DNA of 64,000 bases, taken from contig CAXXKC010000002.1 of NCBI GenBank assembly GCA_963674835.2, positions 620,001-684,000 of the forward strand, in the 5' to 3' direction. Below are positions 54,379-62,308 of this stretch, piece by piece. The DNA comes from G963674835 sp963674835. Lineage in GTDB: Bacteria; Planctomycetota; Planctomycetia; Pirellulales; Thermoguttaceae. Every line of letters begins with the position of its first letter. The stretch's first letter is position 1. Both the position numbers and the translations under genes were made by a program. Under the pieces are notes generated by a model. It saw only the letters and a list, made by a program, of their open reading frames with translations, was not told the origin of the DNA and did not search any database.

Positions 54379-54900
54379 ATGGAGAAGTCCGTCTTCGAAG
54401 CCGCCGATCCCATCTTAGACGAGATCGCAGACGCCACCACTGAACTGCTGGACTCGCCCCAGACGGAGCCGCTTCGCACTCTCTTGACGACGCTGAATAA
54501 GGTCATGGGTGCCCGGTATGGGGTTAGCCTCTTGCTGAACATCGAAGTCTTTGATCATGATGGGGAGCGTTCCCTGCCGTTGCTGCAAACCGGACTGGCT
54601 GGGTTCGACAGCGACAAGCCGTACCAAGCGTGGAATGATTCCACGCCCCAGCACTACATCGTCGTCGGCGAAATGCTCGTCGTCCCGCACGACCGCTGTC
54701 CCCAATGCTGGGAGGTATGGGACTTCAAGTTCAAGCATCAGATGTGTGCGCATTGTGGTGCAACGTTGGGCAAGGATGTCAAAGTGCTTCTCGATACGGA
54801 CGTGTGTCCCTGGTGCGAAGAGGGAAAGGTCTCGATGTCCAACCCAACGTGCAGTCGGTGCGGGCATACGGTTGACCCCGAGTGCGTGGTCTGGGGCTGA
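54379..54900 (+). CDS. hypothetical protein with tandem zinc ribbons
   Basis: 173 aa. AAAGGAG lies 8 nt before the ATG. The helical N-terminal half (DEIADATTELLDSPQTEPLR) has no match. The C-terminal half holds four CxxC pairs: CPQC, CAHC, CPWC and CSRC, forming two zinc ribbons (about 108-170). Probably a nucleic-acid or protein-binding factor. Function unknown. Confidence 0.65.
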   Translation: MEKSVFEAADPILDEIADATTELLDSPQTEPLRTLLTTLNKVMGARYGVSLLLNIEVFDHDGERSLPLLQTGLAGFDSDKPYQAWNDSTPQHYIVVGEMLVVPHDRCPQCWEVWDFKFKHQMCAHCGATLGKDVKVLLDTDVCPWCEEGKVSMSNPTCSRCGHTVDPECVVWG

Positions 54901-55010
54901 TTTCGCCTTTCCGGTCTGCGCAACGCAATTGATTCGGACGGTCACTGGACGCCTCTTTGTGAAATGGCCAGGGCCGAACGGGAAGAGACTGGCTGGTCAC
55001 CTGTGTCCCC

Positions 55011-55442
55011 CTACCGAAGCCCATACAGATACAGCACGGCCGCCAACCCACTTGGCATTGGGCCGTCCAGGGTGCTCTGAGGTTGGCCGCCGTACTTGCA
55101 GACCATCTCCAGGAAGTAGCGGGCATGGAAGAACGCCTCCAGGATTGGGCAGGTTTCTTCCATCCACCGTTGGTTCGTCTCTGCCGTGAACGTCTTGTCG
55201 ATTCCTTCGGAGACAATCTGCAAGAACCAGTCGTTCAGAGGTCGGTTTGGGGCGAGGCCCTGCAATGCGTGAACGATCTCGGTCGTCTGCTCTTGCAGGC
55301 GGAAGACCTTCAGGCTCTGGTGGTAGAAGCGGTATACGCCGTCCTCGTAGACCCGACGGTCGTTGGCTCGTTGGAGCAATTCCCCCAGTTGAGGTAAAGC
55401 GTGGGCGATGTTCTGCAACAGTTGGGATTCTTCTTCATCCAT
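55011..55442 (-). CDS. hypothetical helical protein
   Basis: 143 aa from ATG 55442 (MDEEESQLLQNIAHALPQLG), chosen because residues before it are Pro-rich and non-conserved in style. All-helical with many aromatic residues: VYRFYHQSLKVFRLQEQTTE, PLNDWFLQIVSEGIDKTF, ILEAFFHARYFLEMVCKYGG. No known family. Confidence 0.6.
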   Translation of the reverse strand: MDEEESQLLQNIAHALPQLGELLQRANDRRVYEDGVYRFYHQSLKVFRLQEQTTEIVHALQGLAPNRPLNDWFLQIVSEGIDKTFTAETNQRWMEETCPILEAFFHARYFLEMVCKYGGQPQSTLDGPMPSGLAAVLYLYGLR

Positions 55443-55730
55443 TGTATAGCCGCCTCCTATGTTCGGTTTCCGGACAAACGCCGGGGCTTCGGGGGAGGGT
55501 TGCTGGCCGCTGCTTTGATCTCGTGTCCCCATTCTGGAACTACAATTTTAGTTGCCTGCCGGAATCGGGCGGGGTTTTCGAGGTCCGGACGCTCATCGGA
55601 CGCCTCTTTTACTGCTCTGATTTCGTTTTCGCCACGAAGTACGAAATACAGTCTTTGTTCTTCGGCAGCGGCAACGGAGGTATAATCTGGGGAGGAAGTT
55701 GCTTCGCCCAGTGCGCAGAGGAAGATACCG

Positions 55731-56180
55731 ATGGCAATAACACAGTCGCCCCACGAAATCCGCAGGGTGGCGAAGCTACTTGACGACGCCGTGGAGTCCG
55801 GCGACACGGAAGCCGTCCTGTCTTGCTTTGCGGATGAGTGCGTAGTCGAGCTTCCGGGAGCAACCCTTCGCGGGAAGGCAGGCGTGAAGAAAGCGCTCGG
55901 CTGGATGTACGGGGAACTCGGCAGGATTGCATTCGATCCGGTTACGATCCTGGTTGAAGGCGACACGTTCTTCGAGGAGTTTTTGCTTCAAGCAAAGAGG
56001 GGCGTGGGCGCAGAGGTTCGCGTGAAGGCAACCGAGGTACTCGTCTACCAGGACTACAAAGTGACCAGCCTTCGTTTGTACTTTGACCGACTCGCCCTGG
56101 CAGCCGCGCTCGCACATGGCTTCTTGGAGAAGTGGATTGTCAGGAAGATAGAGCGCGTAGCTCTCCGGGGACTAGTGTAG
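55731..56180 (+). CDS. SnoaL/NTF2-like protein
   Basis: 149 aa. GAGGAAG lies 8 nt before the ATG. The cone-shaped alpha+beta NTF2 pattern is clear: VAKLLDDAVESGDTEAVLSC, FADECVVELPGATLRGKAGV, VEGDTFFEEFLLQAKR, VYQDYKVTSLRLYFDRLAL. Members are small ligand-binding proteins or isomerases; ligand unknown. Divergent from the 55011 gene. Confidence 0.7.
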   Translation: MAITQSPHEIRRVAKLLDDAVESGDTEAVLSCFADECVVELPGATLRGKAGVKKALGWMYGELGRIAFDPVTILVEGDTFFEEFLLQAKRGVGAEVRVKATEVLVYQDYKVTSLRLYFDRLALAAALAHGFLEKWIVRKIERVALRGLV

Positions 56181-56314
56181 TTGGCTTCGTGGCCATCGCC
56201 CGGCCACGTCGCTCGTCTGCGGCCTGCGGGTTGAACGACATGATTCCGGGAAACCGGAAGCCACCACCCTGGAGATCGCCGGTGGGAACTCCAGGGGCAG
56301 AGTCGTCTCGCCTT

Positions 56315-56470
56315 TTATCTATCTTCGAAGACACGCTGGACAGACAGGATCGTCACCTCGTCACCGTACAACTGGCGAACGAGGATTCGGGCACTGCACG
56401 CCCCGGATGCTTCTACGGTAACCTGGCTGAGAACCCCCTTGATCCGAAATCTGACGCGATACTTGGTCAT
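56315..56470 (-). CDS. 51-aa hypothetical protein
   Basis: MTKYRVRFRIKGVLSQVTVE then CSARILVRQLYGDEVTILSV: a beta-alpha-beta micro-domain. The ATG follows the upstream stop by one base, so it is the third gene of a coupled operon (57040 to 56315). Similar small proteins occur in many genomes without known role. Confidence 0.6.
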   Translation of the reverse strand: MTKYRVRFRIKGVLSQVTVEASGACSARILVRQLYGDEVTILSVQRVFEDR

Positions 56471-56471
56471 G

Positions 56472-56849
56472 TCACTTCACCTCCCTTGGCTTGGATTCGG
56501 GAGTCAGGATGTCCCGATGCAAGCGAGTAAACTCCCGTTCCAGGAAGACGGCGGCCTCAGGTGCAGGCTGCTCATCCAGCATCTCCCTGACGATCTTGTC
56601 AAATTCCGTCCATCTGGTGGTCCCAACAATCTGTCCCTGGTCCGCCTCATCCCTGAGGAAGTCAATCTGTTCCAGCAGATCCAGCTTCACGGACATGTCC
56701 AGGCTGGATTCCCTGACGGTGCGGTGGTAGTCGCAGAGATCGGAGGAAACCTGGGACTGGCTAACTGAACCCCATCGGAGGAAGACCAGCAGAAGCACCA
56801 GACCGATGCCCGCACCGATGCTGTTCATGATTCGGCGCATAGCATTCAC
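56472..56849 (-). CDS. hypothetical membrane-anchored protein
   Basis: 125 aa, GTG start overlapping the upstream stop (GTGA). One N-terminal membrane helix (SIGAGIGLVLLLVFLRWG), then a helical extracytoplasmic domain rich in acidic residues (VKLDLLEQIDFLRDEADQGQ). Middle gene of the coupled trio. Unknown function. Confidence 0.6.
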   Translation of the reverse strand: MNAMRRIMNSIGAGIGLVLLLVFLRWGSVSQSQVSSDLCDYHRTVRESSLDMSVKLDLLEQIDFLRDEADQGQIVGTTRWTEFDKIVREMLDEQPAPEAAVFLEREFTRLHRDILTPESKPREVK

Positions 56850-57040
56850 TCAAATCTGGGGAAATGAAAACGGGATCGTGGCGGTGCAGGGAAGTAGACG
56901 CTCCAGTCTCCCGCCTTCAGTCGTTCGGTGACGTTCAGCACCGCCTTGAACTGTTCATCAGTAGGACCAAGGGTACCGCGGGTTACAAGCTCGCCTTCCG
57001 AATACTGGAGGGCGAGTACCAGGGCCGGCAATTCTGGCAT
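56846..57040 (-). CDS. small hypothetical protein
   Basis: 64 aa, first gene of the coupled trio. LVLALQYSEGELVTRGTLGP then DEQFKAVLNVTERLKAGDW. Its TGA overlaps the GTG of the next gene. No known family. Confidence 0.5.
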   Translation of the reverse strand: MPELPALVLALQYSEGELVTRGTLGPTDEQFKAVLNVTERLKAGDWSVYFPAPPRSRFHFPRFE

Positions 57041-57107
57041 GATATCTGGCTGACGCCGACCGCACTACCGATGCCCAGTCGGTGAGTGCCAACCGCTAGA
57101 TGAACGC

Positions 57108-57338
57108 GTGAACGTCCGAACGTACAACGCGCCGGTCGATCCGAACGGCGATTGGGTTCGGACCACTTGCCGGGTATGCGGCCGTTTCTTGGGCTACCGT
57201 CCCTACGAATCGGAAGGCGGGAAGGCGGTACTTCATGGGTATCGATCGAAAGACCGAGGTTTTCTGGCACTCCTCAAGACCCAAAGCCTACCGACGCACA
57301 AGAGGTTTTGTAGGCCCATAAGAATCGTTGTGAAATGA
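57108..57338 (+). CDS. possible zinc-finger fragment
   Basis: 76 aa, GTG start. DPNGDWVRTTCRVCGRFLGY carries a CxxC half-finger seen in small proteins of planctomycete plasmids and phages; the second Cys pair is missing, so it may be a fragment. Confidence 0.3.
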   Translation: MNVRTYNAPVDPNGDWVRTTCRVCGRFLGYRPYESEGGKAVLHGYRSKDRGFLALLKTQSLPTHKRFCRPIRIVVK

Positions 57339-57344
57339 ATGTGT

Positions 57345-57640
57345 GGAGATCGGCGGGGAAAGGGGGCCCACATAGGCATCGAATTGGGACCCACCTGGGT
57401 TTGGACGGGATAGGCAGCCCGCAAGACCCTTCCCAGGTCTTGCGCGGCTGCGGAAGTGCATCCCCCGCTATGAGTACCGTTTGATTTTCCGTTTTGTTGC
57501 GCGCGACGCGACTTCAGTTTTTCGCCGGTCCGGCGGCCTTGGCTCGCTTTCCTTTCATCGACTCGCGGAAGCGGTAGCTTTCGCCGTTCATCTCAAAGAT
57601 GTGACTGCGGTGCGTCAGGCGATCCAGCAACAGAAGCAAT
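57345..57640 (-). mobile_element. istB: IS21-family remnant (istB 3' end and downstream terminus)
   Basis: 57514-57640 (-) encodes LLLLLDRLTHRSHIFEMNGE then SYRFRESMKGKR, the C-terminal end of the IstB ATPase of IS21 elements. The 170 bp after its stop hold a hairpin GCAAGACC/GGTCTTGC (57422-57444) and a GGTGGGTCCC block (57391-57400) like IS21 right ends. The rest of istB and all of istA are missing. Confidence 0.65.
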
Positions 57641-57814
57641 GGGGATAGGTTCGCGCACATCGAAAGCACCTCCTTGCGAAAGTAGTTGATCGAACCGGCA
57701 CATGCCTGCCCTGGACACTGATGGCCCACGTGAAAGCCCCATGCGCTCTTCCGATTTTCCACGTGTGCGAGCGGTCTCTCGGGTATGTTCGGGTGGCTGC
57801 TTCCAGGAGGTATC

Positions 57815-57967
57815 ATGAGCCACATCGTCACGATCAAGACCGAGGTCCGGGATGCTGCGGCGGTTCGAGCCGCCTGTCGCCGGCTTGGTCTGTCTGAGCC
57901 CGTTCAGGGTAATGCCCGCTTGTTTACGCGCTTCGGTCCATGGTGGGTGCAGAAGTCCTGCAAGTAG
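57815..57967 (+). pseudogene. 5' fragment of a DUF1257 gene
   Basis: ATG 57815 has AGGAGG 6 nt upstream. MSHIVTIKTEVRDAAAVRAA then CRRLGLSEPVQGNARLF is the DUF1257 N-terminus found in planctomycete islands. After about 37 residues the homology ends abruptly (FTRFGPWWVQKSCK) and a stop follows; the normal protein is well over 100 aa. Confidence 0.65.
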
Positions 57968-58137
57968 ATCTTCCGCTCGTAGAACGTCGACGGAGCATCT
58001 CTCTTAGACGAGTTCGGCGGCCGGAATCCACACGTTCGACACCCGACATATCGGACGCGGTGCTCGCCGACGACGCGCGTATTGACGACTTGGAGTCGAT
58101 CGCCGCATTGTGGGCAAGTGTCGCCGGATTTCATCAC
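57904..58137 (-). CDS. zinc-ribbon protein of the phage-like element
   Basis: 77 aa. CPQCGDRLQVVNTRVVGEHR then CRTCGF forms a four-Cys ribbon. The last 25 residues read through the DUF1257 junction and may not be original. Its start overlaps the end of the terminase gene by 4 nt (58134-58137), so it is in the same operon. Confidence 0.6.
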   Translation of the reverse strand: MMKSGDTCPQCGDRLQVVNTRVVGEHRVRYVGCRTCGFRPPNSSKRDAPSTFYERKIYLQDFCTHHGPKRVNKRALP

Positions 58138-58595
58138 CTTGTCCTCGCCGAAACACCGCCGAAGAAACGCAGCTTCCCATTGGTTGGCTCGTCGTCTGGC
58201 GTGGACGGGACGCGCATACGGGCACGGCTCGTGGGGTCCAAGCCCATGCGACGCGCAGCGCTGTCAAACTGCTTCCAAGCCGATGCGGCCATGACGGTTG
58301 CCTTGTAGGGATCGCCGCTGCCCGCCTGGAGTTGTCTGTCGAGTCGCCGCCACGTGGACCACCAGCGGCAGCACCCGGCCATCATGAGAACGTCCAACGA
58401 TGCCAAAACGGCCGGATTGATACTGCCGGCGATTACGTCCCAAGCCCAGCCGGCGTCCGCGTCGAGCCAATCGGGCTTGGCGGGCGTCCCGCTGGCGATC
58501 GGCGGGCCGTCGAGGTGCCCGTGTCTATCCCGGCGATACGAGCCACGCATCTTGTGTTCTTCGCTTGACATTCCTAACGGGCCTCTTTCACCCAT
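58134..58595 (-). CDS. P27-family-like phage terminase small subunit
   Basis: 153 aa. RRDRHGHLDGPPIASGTPAK, WLDADAGWAWDVIAGSINPA, LASLDVLMMAGCCRWWSTWR, NPYKAT-like GDPYKATVMAASAWKQFDSA and RMGLDPTSRARMRVP follow the P27 order: N-terminal G-x-P-x-P, helix pair, and a final G-L-x-P-x-S-R motif. It would bind packaging sites for a large subunit, which is absent here. Upstream lies the conserved palindromic block shared with 41531. Confidence 0.75.
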   Translation of the reverse strand: MGERGPLGMSSEEHKMRGSYRRDRHGHLDGPPIASGTPAKPDWLDADAGWAWDVIAGSINPAVLASLDVLMMAGCCRWWSTWRRLDRQLQAGSGDPYKATVMAASAWKQFDSAARRMGLDPTSRARMRVPSTPDDEPTNGKLRFFGGVSARTR

Positions 58596-58605
58596 TTCTT
58601 TCGTC

Positions 58606-58650
58606 TCCCTTGTTAGTGGGGATAACCCCTATGTGAAAACTTGCCAGCAA
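58606..58650 (-). promoter_or_regulatory. conserved upstream block with palindrome (copy B)
   Basis: Minus strand order: GCAAGTTTTCACATA, GGGG-TTAT-CCCC, ACTAAC, AAGGGAG, then the ATG of the terminase-like gene 9-10 nt later. About 85% identical to 41531-41573. Confidence 0.55.
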
Positions 58651-58698
58651 ACATGCGTACTGGGCACGTCGGTGTCCAGCCTTGGCGTCTCCCGTGAT

Positions 58699-58938
58699 TT
58701 ACCATGCCCTCCCCTCGGGTTCGATCCACGGAGCAGTGCCAGGCGGCTCCCTGCCCGAGTCGTCGCCGCTCACGACAACGCACAACAACGTGTTGTAGAT
58801 CGCCCGGAATCGTCGCCTGTCGTACGGTGCGAGTCGTCGAACCTCATCGCCGTGGGCAATCCAGAACTCTTTCCAGCCGATACCATGCCGATGGGCATCT
58901 ATGGCTCTGCGCTCCAAGTCATGGAATGTTGTGGTCAT
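58699..58938 (-). CDS. hypothetical protein of the phage-like element
   Basis: About 79 aa from ATG 58938, overlapping the end of the replication gene (an ATG at 58950 would add four residues). HDLERRAIDAHRHGIGWKEF, RRLAPYDRRRFRAIYNTLLC, then PPGTAPWIEPEGRAW. Small helical protein, common style in planctomycete elements; unknown role. Confidence 0.6.
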   Translation of the reverse strand: MTTTFHDLERRAIDAHRHGIGWKEFWIAHGDEVRRLAPYDRRRFRAIYNTLLCVVVSGDDSGREPPGTAPWIEPEGRAW

Positions 58939-59849
58939 GTCACCTCGCACGGCTGCTCAGGTTCGAAGGTCGTCCCATTCCCGGATACGTTGGTGCTGTT
59001 GAGGTGGCTGTAGTCTCGCTGGCGTACGCGCCCACGGGTGCTCCGCGCGCCGGCCCATGTTCCGTTGGCCTTCGACTTGGGCCTCTCGACGGGCGATGTC
59101 GCAACTTCGATGAACGTCGCCACGTGGCCGCTGTCCCGAACGATCAACTCAAGCCCCAGGTACTTGGTCCCCCGGTCATTCTCCCCGCAGTGGTGCGGCG
59201 ACTTGTGGCAGCCGTCGATGGCCAGGCAAAGATCCTCGACGGTATAGTCCTCTCTAAGCCGGTCCAGGATCTTTCTCCACTCTTTGGAGTCTGGACGTGG
59301 ATTGGGATGCGCCCTTGGGTGGTAGGTCCTGTAATGATCGAACACGGCGAGCACATCCTCGGGCCGCGGCTTGGTTGCGCCTTTCTTTGGAGTGGACTCT
59401 TGGAGTGGATATATGAGTGGAGAGTGTCCCTGTAAACGTGGTAGGGTAGTCCCTGTAAACGTGGTACCGGTAGTCCCTGCGGATGCGGTACCCTCGTGGG
59501 TGGCGGGCTGGGGACTAGTCCCTGCCGATGTGGTACCCGGCCACGGCACAATCCAATAGGTGTTGGGGAGATTCTGCCCGCGCTCGGTCCTGCCGCCGCG
59601 GTCGATCCGGATTACTCCGGCCACCTCCAGCTTTGACAGCGCCTTCCAGATATGCTTCTGCGGAATGGCGGACAGCCGCACCAACTTCTCGGTGCTGGCC
59701 ACCACTCTGCCGGTCCTCGAATCTGAACACCGAGCCATTGTCACGTAGAGCTTCAGCTCGCGCAGCGTCGCACGTGCGAGCCAGCCGGAGTCGACTATCT
59801 CGTCGTCGATACCGAAGTAGCGGCCGGGCTGTAGGCGTTCAGCGGTCAC
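58935..59849 (-). CDS. putative replication-initiation (winged-helix) protein
   Basis: 304 aa, GTG start overlapping the preceding stop (GTGA). Residues about 5-95: winged-helix domain ATLRELKLYVTMARCSDSRT, GRVVASTEKLVRLSAIPQKH, IWKALSKLEVAGVIRI, as in phage replisome organisers. Then a Thr/Gly-rich linker (about 105-145) whose DNA forms iteron-like repeats, and a C-terminal helical domain (DVLAVFDHYRTYHPRAHPNP, LCLAIDGCHKSPHHCGEND), resembling phage replication proteins with conserved W-R-K-I and H-C. Neighbours (Toprim, terminase, integrase) fit a phage-like element. Confidence 0.6.
   Translation of the reverse strand: MTAERLQPGRYFGIDDEIVDSGWLARATLRELKLYVTMARCSDSRTGRVVASTEKLVRLSAIPQKHIWKALSKLEVAGVIRIDRGGRTERGQNLPNTYWIVPWPGTTSAGTSPQPATHEGTASAGTTGTTFTGTTLPRLQGHSPLIYPLQESTPKKGATKPRPEDVLAVFDHYRTYHPRAHPNPRPDSKEWRKILDRLREDYTVEDLCLAIDGCHKSPHHCGENDRGTKYLGLELIVRDSGHVATFIEVATSPVERPKSKANGTWAGARSTRGRVRQRDYSHLNSTNVSGNGTTFEPEQPCEVT
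59426..59535 (-). repeat. four iteron-like direct repeats inside the replication gene
   Basis: 18-bp units at 59426-59443, 59449-59466, 59473-59490 and 59518-59535, + strand consensus GTCCCTGNNRAYGYGGTA. Start-to-start distances are 23, 24 and 45 bp, about two, two and four helical turns, so all units face the same side of the DNA. Confidence 0.6.
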
Positions 59850-60060
59850 AGGTCGGCGCCCTCCAGACTTTCGACGAACTGTGCCAGCGTGTCACGCTCG
59901 GCATTTTCGACCGCCTGCAACCGCGCCCAGCGCTCCTGATCGATATGCCCCAGGATCGCGTCGCGAACACGCCGACGGAGTTCTGTAGGGGCCAAGGCAT
60001 CGACTTCGGCGCAATCCGTACCGTGCTCGCGGATAAAGCCCTTGGCCCGTTTGTCAGTAT

Positions 60061-61569
60061 CCTGGTTCCGTGAACTTGCTTTGCGTGTGAGCGGGTGAAT
60101 GGCCTTGTTTTTCAGAGGATTTCGGCGATGATCGTGGGCAACAGCAGTTCACCCGTAAGGTGAGGCAGTGAGGCCCATGGAATTCATCATCAAACAGACC
60201 GACGAGGTCCTCGTTTCGCACTCGGGGTTGGCCCTGGCCGGAGCCCTGCTGGGACAGGCGTTGCTTCGAAAGCGGCTTAACGACATCTGCCTGGGAGAGC
60301 GAAAGCGTCCCGAGGTGCCGCATGGCGATGTGCTGGTGGCGATGATCGGTCTTTTGTGTTTGGGCAAGAGCGACTACGCCGACATCGAAGCGTATCGCCA
60401 AGAAGCATTCTTCCGGCGAGCGATGGGCCTGACCAAGCTTCCTTCTGAGGAAACGCTCCGGCAACGGATGGACGCTCTGGGGACGACCCCGATTGGGACG
60501 TTGCATGAGGAGTCGGCTCGGATGGTCGCCCGGCACGCCCCGGTCCTGACGCCCTGCCAGGACGACTGGATTGCCTTGGACGTCGACGTATCGCCGTTGG
60601 ACAACAGCGGCACGAAGAAGGAGGGAGTGGCGTGGACGTACAAGAATCTGGATGGCTACGCTCCGAACTTCGCCTACTTGGGCCAGGAGGGCTACCTGAT
60701 TCACTGCGAGTTGCGCCCCGGCAACCAGCATGTGCAAGAGGGTACACCCGACTTCCTGGACCAAGCCGTTGACTTGGCCAGGCTGATCACGCAGGGCAAG
60801 CTTCTGGTGCGGATGGATGCCGGCAACGACGACGGCGAAAACCTCCGTCGCCTGCGGAAAAAGAAGTACGTGGACTGGATCATCAAGCGCAATCTGCGGA
60901 AGGAGTCGGAGGCGGACTGGCTGGAGGAGGCTCAGGCGTATGGCACGTGTGAAGAGCCTCGGGTGGGCAAGGAGATCTGGACGGGCGAGACCTGGAAGGA
61001 ACGGGACGGGAAGCCGTACCGTGTGGTGTTCGAGGTGATCCAGCGGACGATCACTGCCGAGGGTCAGCGCTTGTTGGTTCCGGAGATCGAGATCTCGACC
61101 TGGTGGACCAGTCTGAAGCTTGCCCCCAAGAAGGTTATCGCCCTGTATCACGAGCACAGCACCAGCGAGCAGTTCCACTCCGAACTGAAATCGGACCTGG
61201 ACCTGGAGCGTTTACCAAGCGGGAAGTTCGCCACCAACGCCTTGATGCTGTCGTTGGGGCTGGTGGCCTACAACGTGTTGCGGCTGTGCGGTCAGACGGC
61301 ATTGGCCGAAAACAAGTCCTTGCCGCCGGAAGGGAAGATGCCACTTCCCAAGCCGGTCTCTCGGCGTCGGTTGCGAAGTGTGATCCAAGACCTGATGTAC
61401 TTCGCCGCCCGACTGACTCGGCACTCGAACCGATGGGGCCTGTCGCTGTGGCGAGGCAATCCGTGGAGATCGGTCTGGCAGTGCGTCTACACCCGCTTCT
61501 GCCAGCCAAGAGCACCAACCACCGGTTGATCTATCCCAAGAACAAGCCATCGAAGCTCACGGATTCAGG
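60061..61569 (+). mobile_element. intact IS1380-family insertion sequence
   Basis: 1509 bp. Imperfect terminal inverted repeats: left CCTGGTTCCGTGAACTT, right (reverse complement) CCTGAATCCGTGAGCTT, 14 of 17 identical. Flanked by the direct duplication AGTAT at 60056-60060 and 61570-61574. It contains one full transposase gene. The clean duplication and intact gene point to a recent insertion. Confidence 0.88.
60168..61529 (+). CDS. IS1380-family DDE transposase
   Basis: 453 aa. The DDE triad candidates are Asp in DWIALDVDVSPLDNSG, Asp in LLVRMDAGNDDGENLR, and Glu in ALYHEHSTSEQFHSELKSDL (the family Y-(2)-R/H-x-E-like signature). YADIEAYRQEAFFRRAMGL and LPSEETLRQRMDAL are typical N-terminal blocks. 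Full length, no frameshift. The gene lies against the disrupted host gene, on the opposite strand. Confidence 0.93.
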   Translation: MRPMEFIIKQTDEVLVSHSGLALAGALLGQALLRKRLNDICLGERKRPEVPHGDVLVAMIGLLCLGKSDYADIEAYRQEAFFRRAMGLTKLPSEETLRQRMDALGTTPIGTLHEESARMVARHAPVLTPCQDDWIALDVDVSPLDNSGTKKEGVAWTYKNLDGYAPNFAYLGQEGYLIHCELRPGNQHVQEGTPDFLDQAVDLARLITQGKLLVRMDAGNDDGENLRRLRKKKYVDWIIKRNLRKESEADWLEEAQAYGTCEEPRVGKEIWTGETWKERDGKPYRVVFEVIQRTITAEGQRLLVPEIEISTWWTSLKLAPKKVIALYHEHSTSEQFHSELKSDLDLERLPSGKFATNALMLSLGLVAYNVLRLCGQTALAENKSLPPEGKMPLPKPVSRRRLRSVIQDLMYFAARLTRHSNRWGLSLWRGNPWRSVWQCVYTRFCQPRAPTTG

Positions 61570-62308
61570 AGTATGCTTGACCGGCAGTCGCACTAGGTCG
61601 TGGTCGACAAAGTCCACAGCGGTAACTCCCAGCCGCCGCCAAACGAACGTATCCCCGTCGGCCATGCGGGAATCATCACAGCACACTCGGCCGCTGTCCC
61701 GCTCCAGCTTCTCACGAAGATCGCGCTCAAGGTCGAACCCCGACGCATCGAAATCGCCCAAATAGTAGGCGTATATGGGCTTGTCGATCTCCGACCACAG
61801 GTCGGCAATCTCCCCAGCGAAGGGAATCGACGAATACCCGCGGCACACCCGGAGCGCCACGTCGCACTCCCAGGTGACGGGCTGGATTGTGCCGGCAACC
61901 GCGTCTTTCTCGACGAACACCTCGATGTAATGCGGTAGACTCTCCCAGAAGTCCTTGCGGTAGCATCGACGAACGGAATCACTGAAGTCTGCCAGACCAG
62001 ACCAGCTTGACGGCTTGATCGTGGACCGCGTGTGATCCACCAGCCAGGTCCGTGTCATACTGCCAGACTCACGAATCCGACCCATAATGCGGCCGAGGCG
62101 AGTGTAATCCTCTTTGGAATTGCGAATGAGGCCACGCGACACGCAGCGGTAGAACAATTGCCGCAATGTCATCGGGTTTTCGTCGGCCAGAATTTCGATG
62201 GCAGCCTCGGCCAGTACACGGTTCTTGCCGCGAAAATTCAGGTGTCCCAGGAAACCGTATCTAGATTCACTTTTGCGGGTGCGGGTCGCGGTGCTCATCG
62301 GTCGGCAC

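Larger units (their letters stand above)
59846..62298 (-). pseudogene. Toprim-domain (topo VI A/Spo11-like) protein, split by IS1380
   Basis: 5' part 61575-62298 and 3' part 59846-60055. Removing the IS and one 5-bp duplicate restores a continuous frame of about 310 aa across LVRLPVKHT|DKRAKGFIRE. The winged-helix part reads MTLRQLFYRCVSRGLIRNSK. Toprim motifs are FVEKDAVAG (Glu) and YYLGDFDASGFDLERDL (D-x-D). The restored C-terminus reads AEVDALAPTELRRRVRDAIL. Such proteins occur in phage and mobile elements as relatives of topoisomerase VI subunit A. In its present form it ends 11 residues after the insertion, so it is probably inactive. Its stop overlaps the replication gene start. Confidence 0.85.

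Noticed and set aside
55457..55966. 169-codon minus-strand frame
   Set aside because: Largely antisense to the NTF2-like gene. Its last 60 codons might be a remnant of some gene but cannot be assigned.
60054..61178. 374-codon minus-strand frame in the IS1380 element
   Set aside because: Antisense to the transposase, which has the full DDE motif set.
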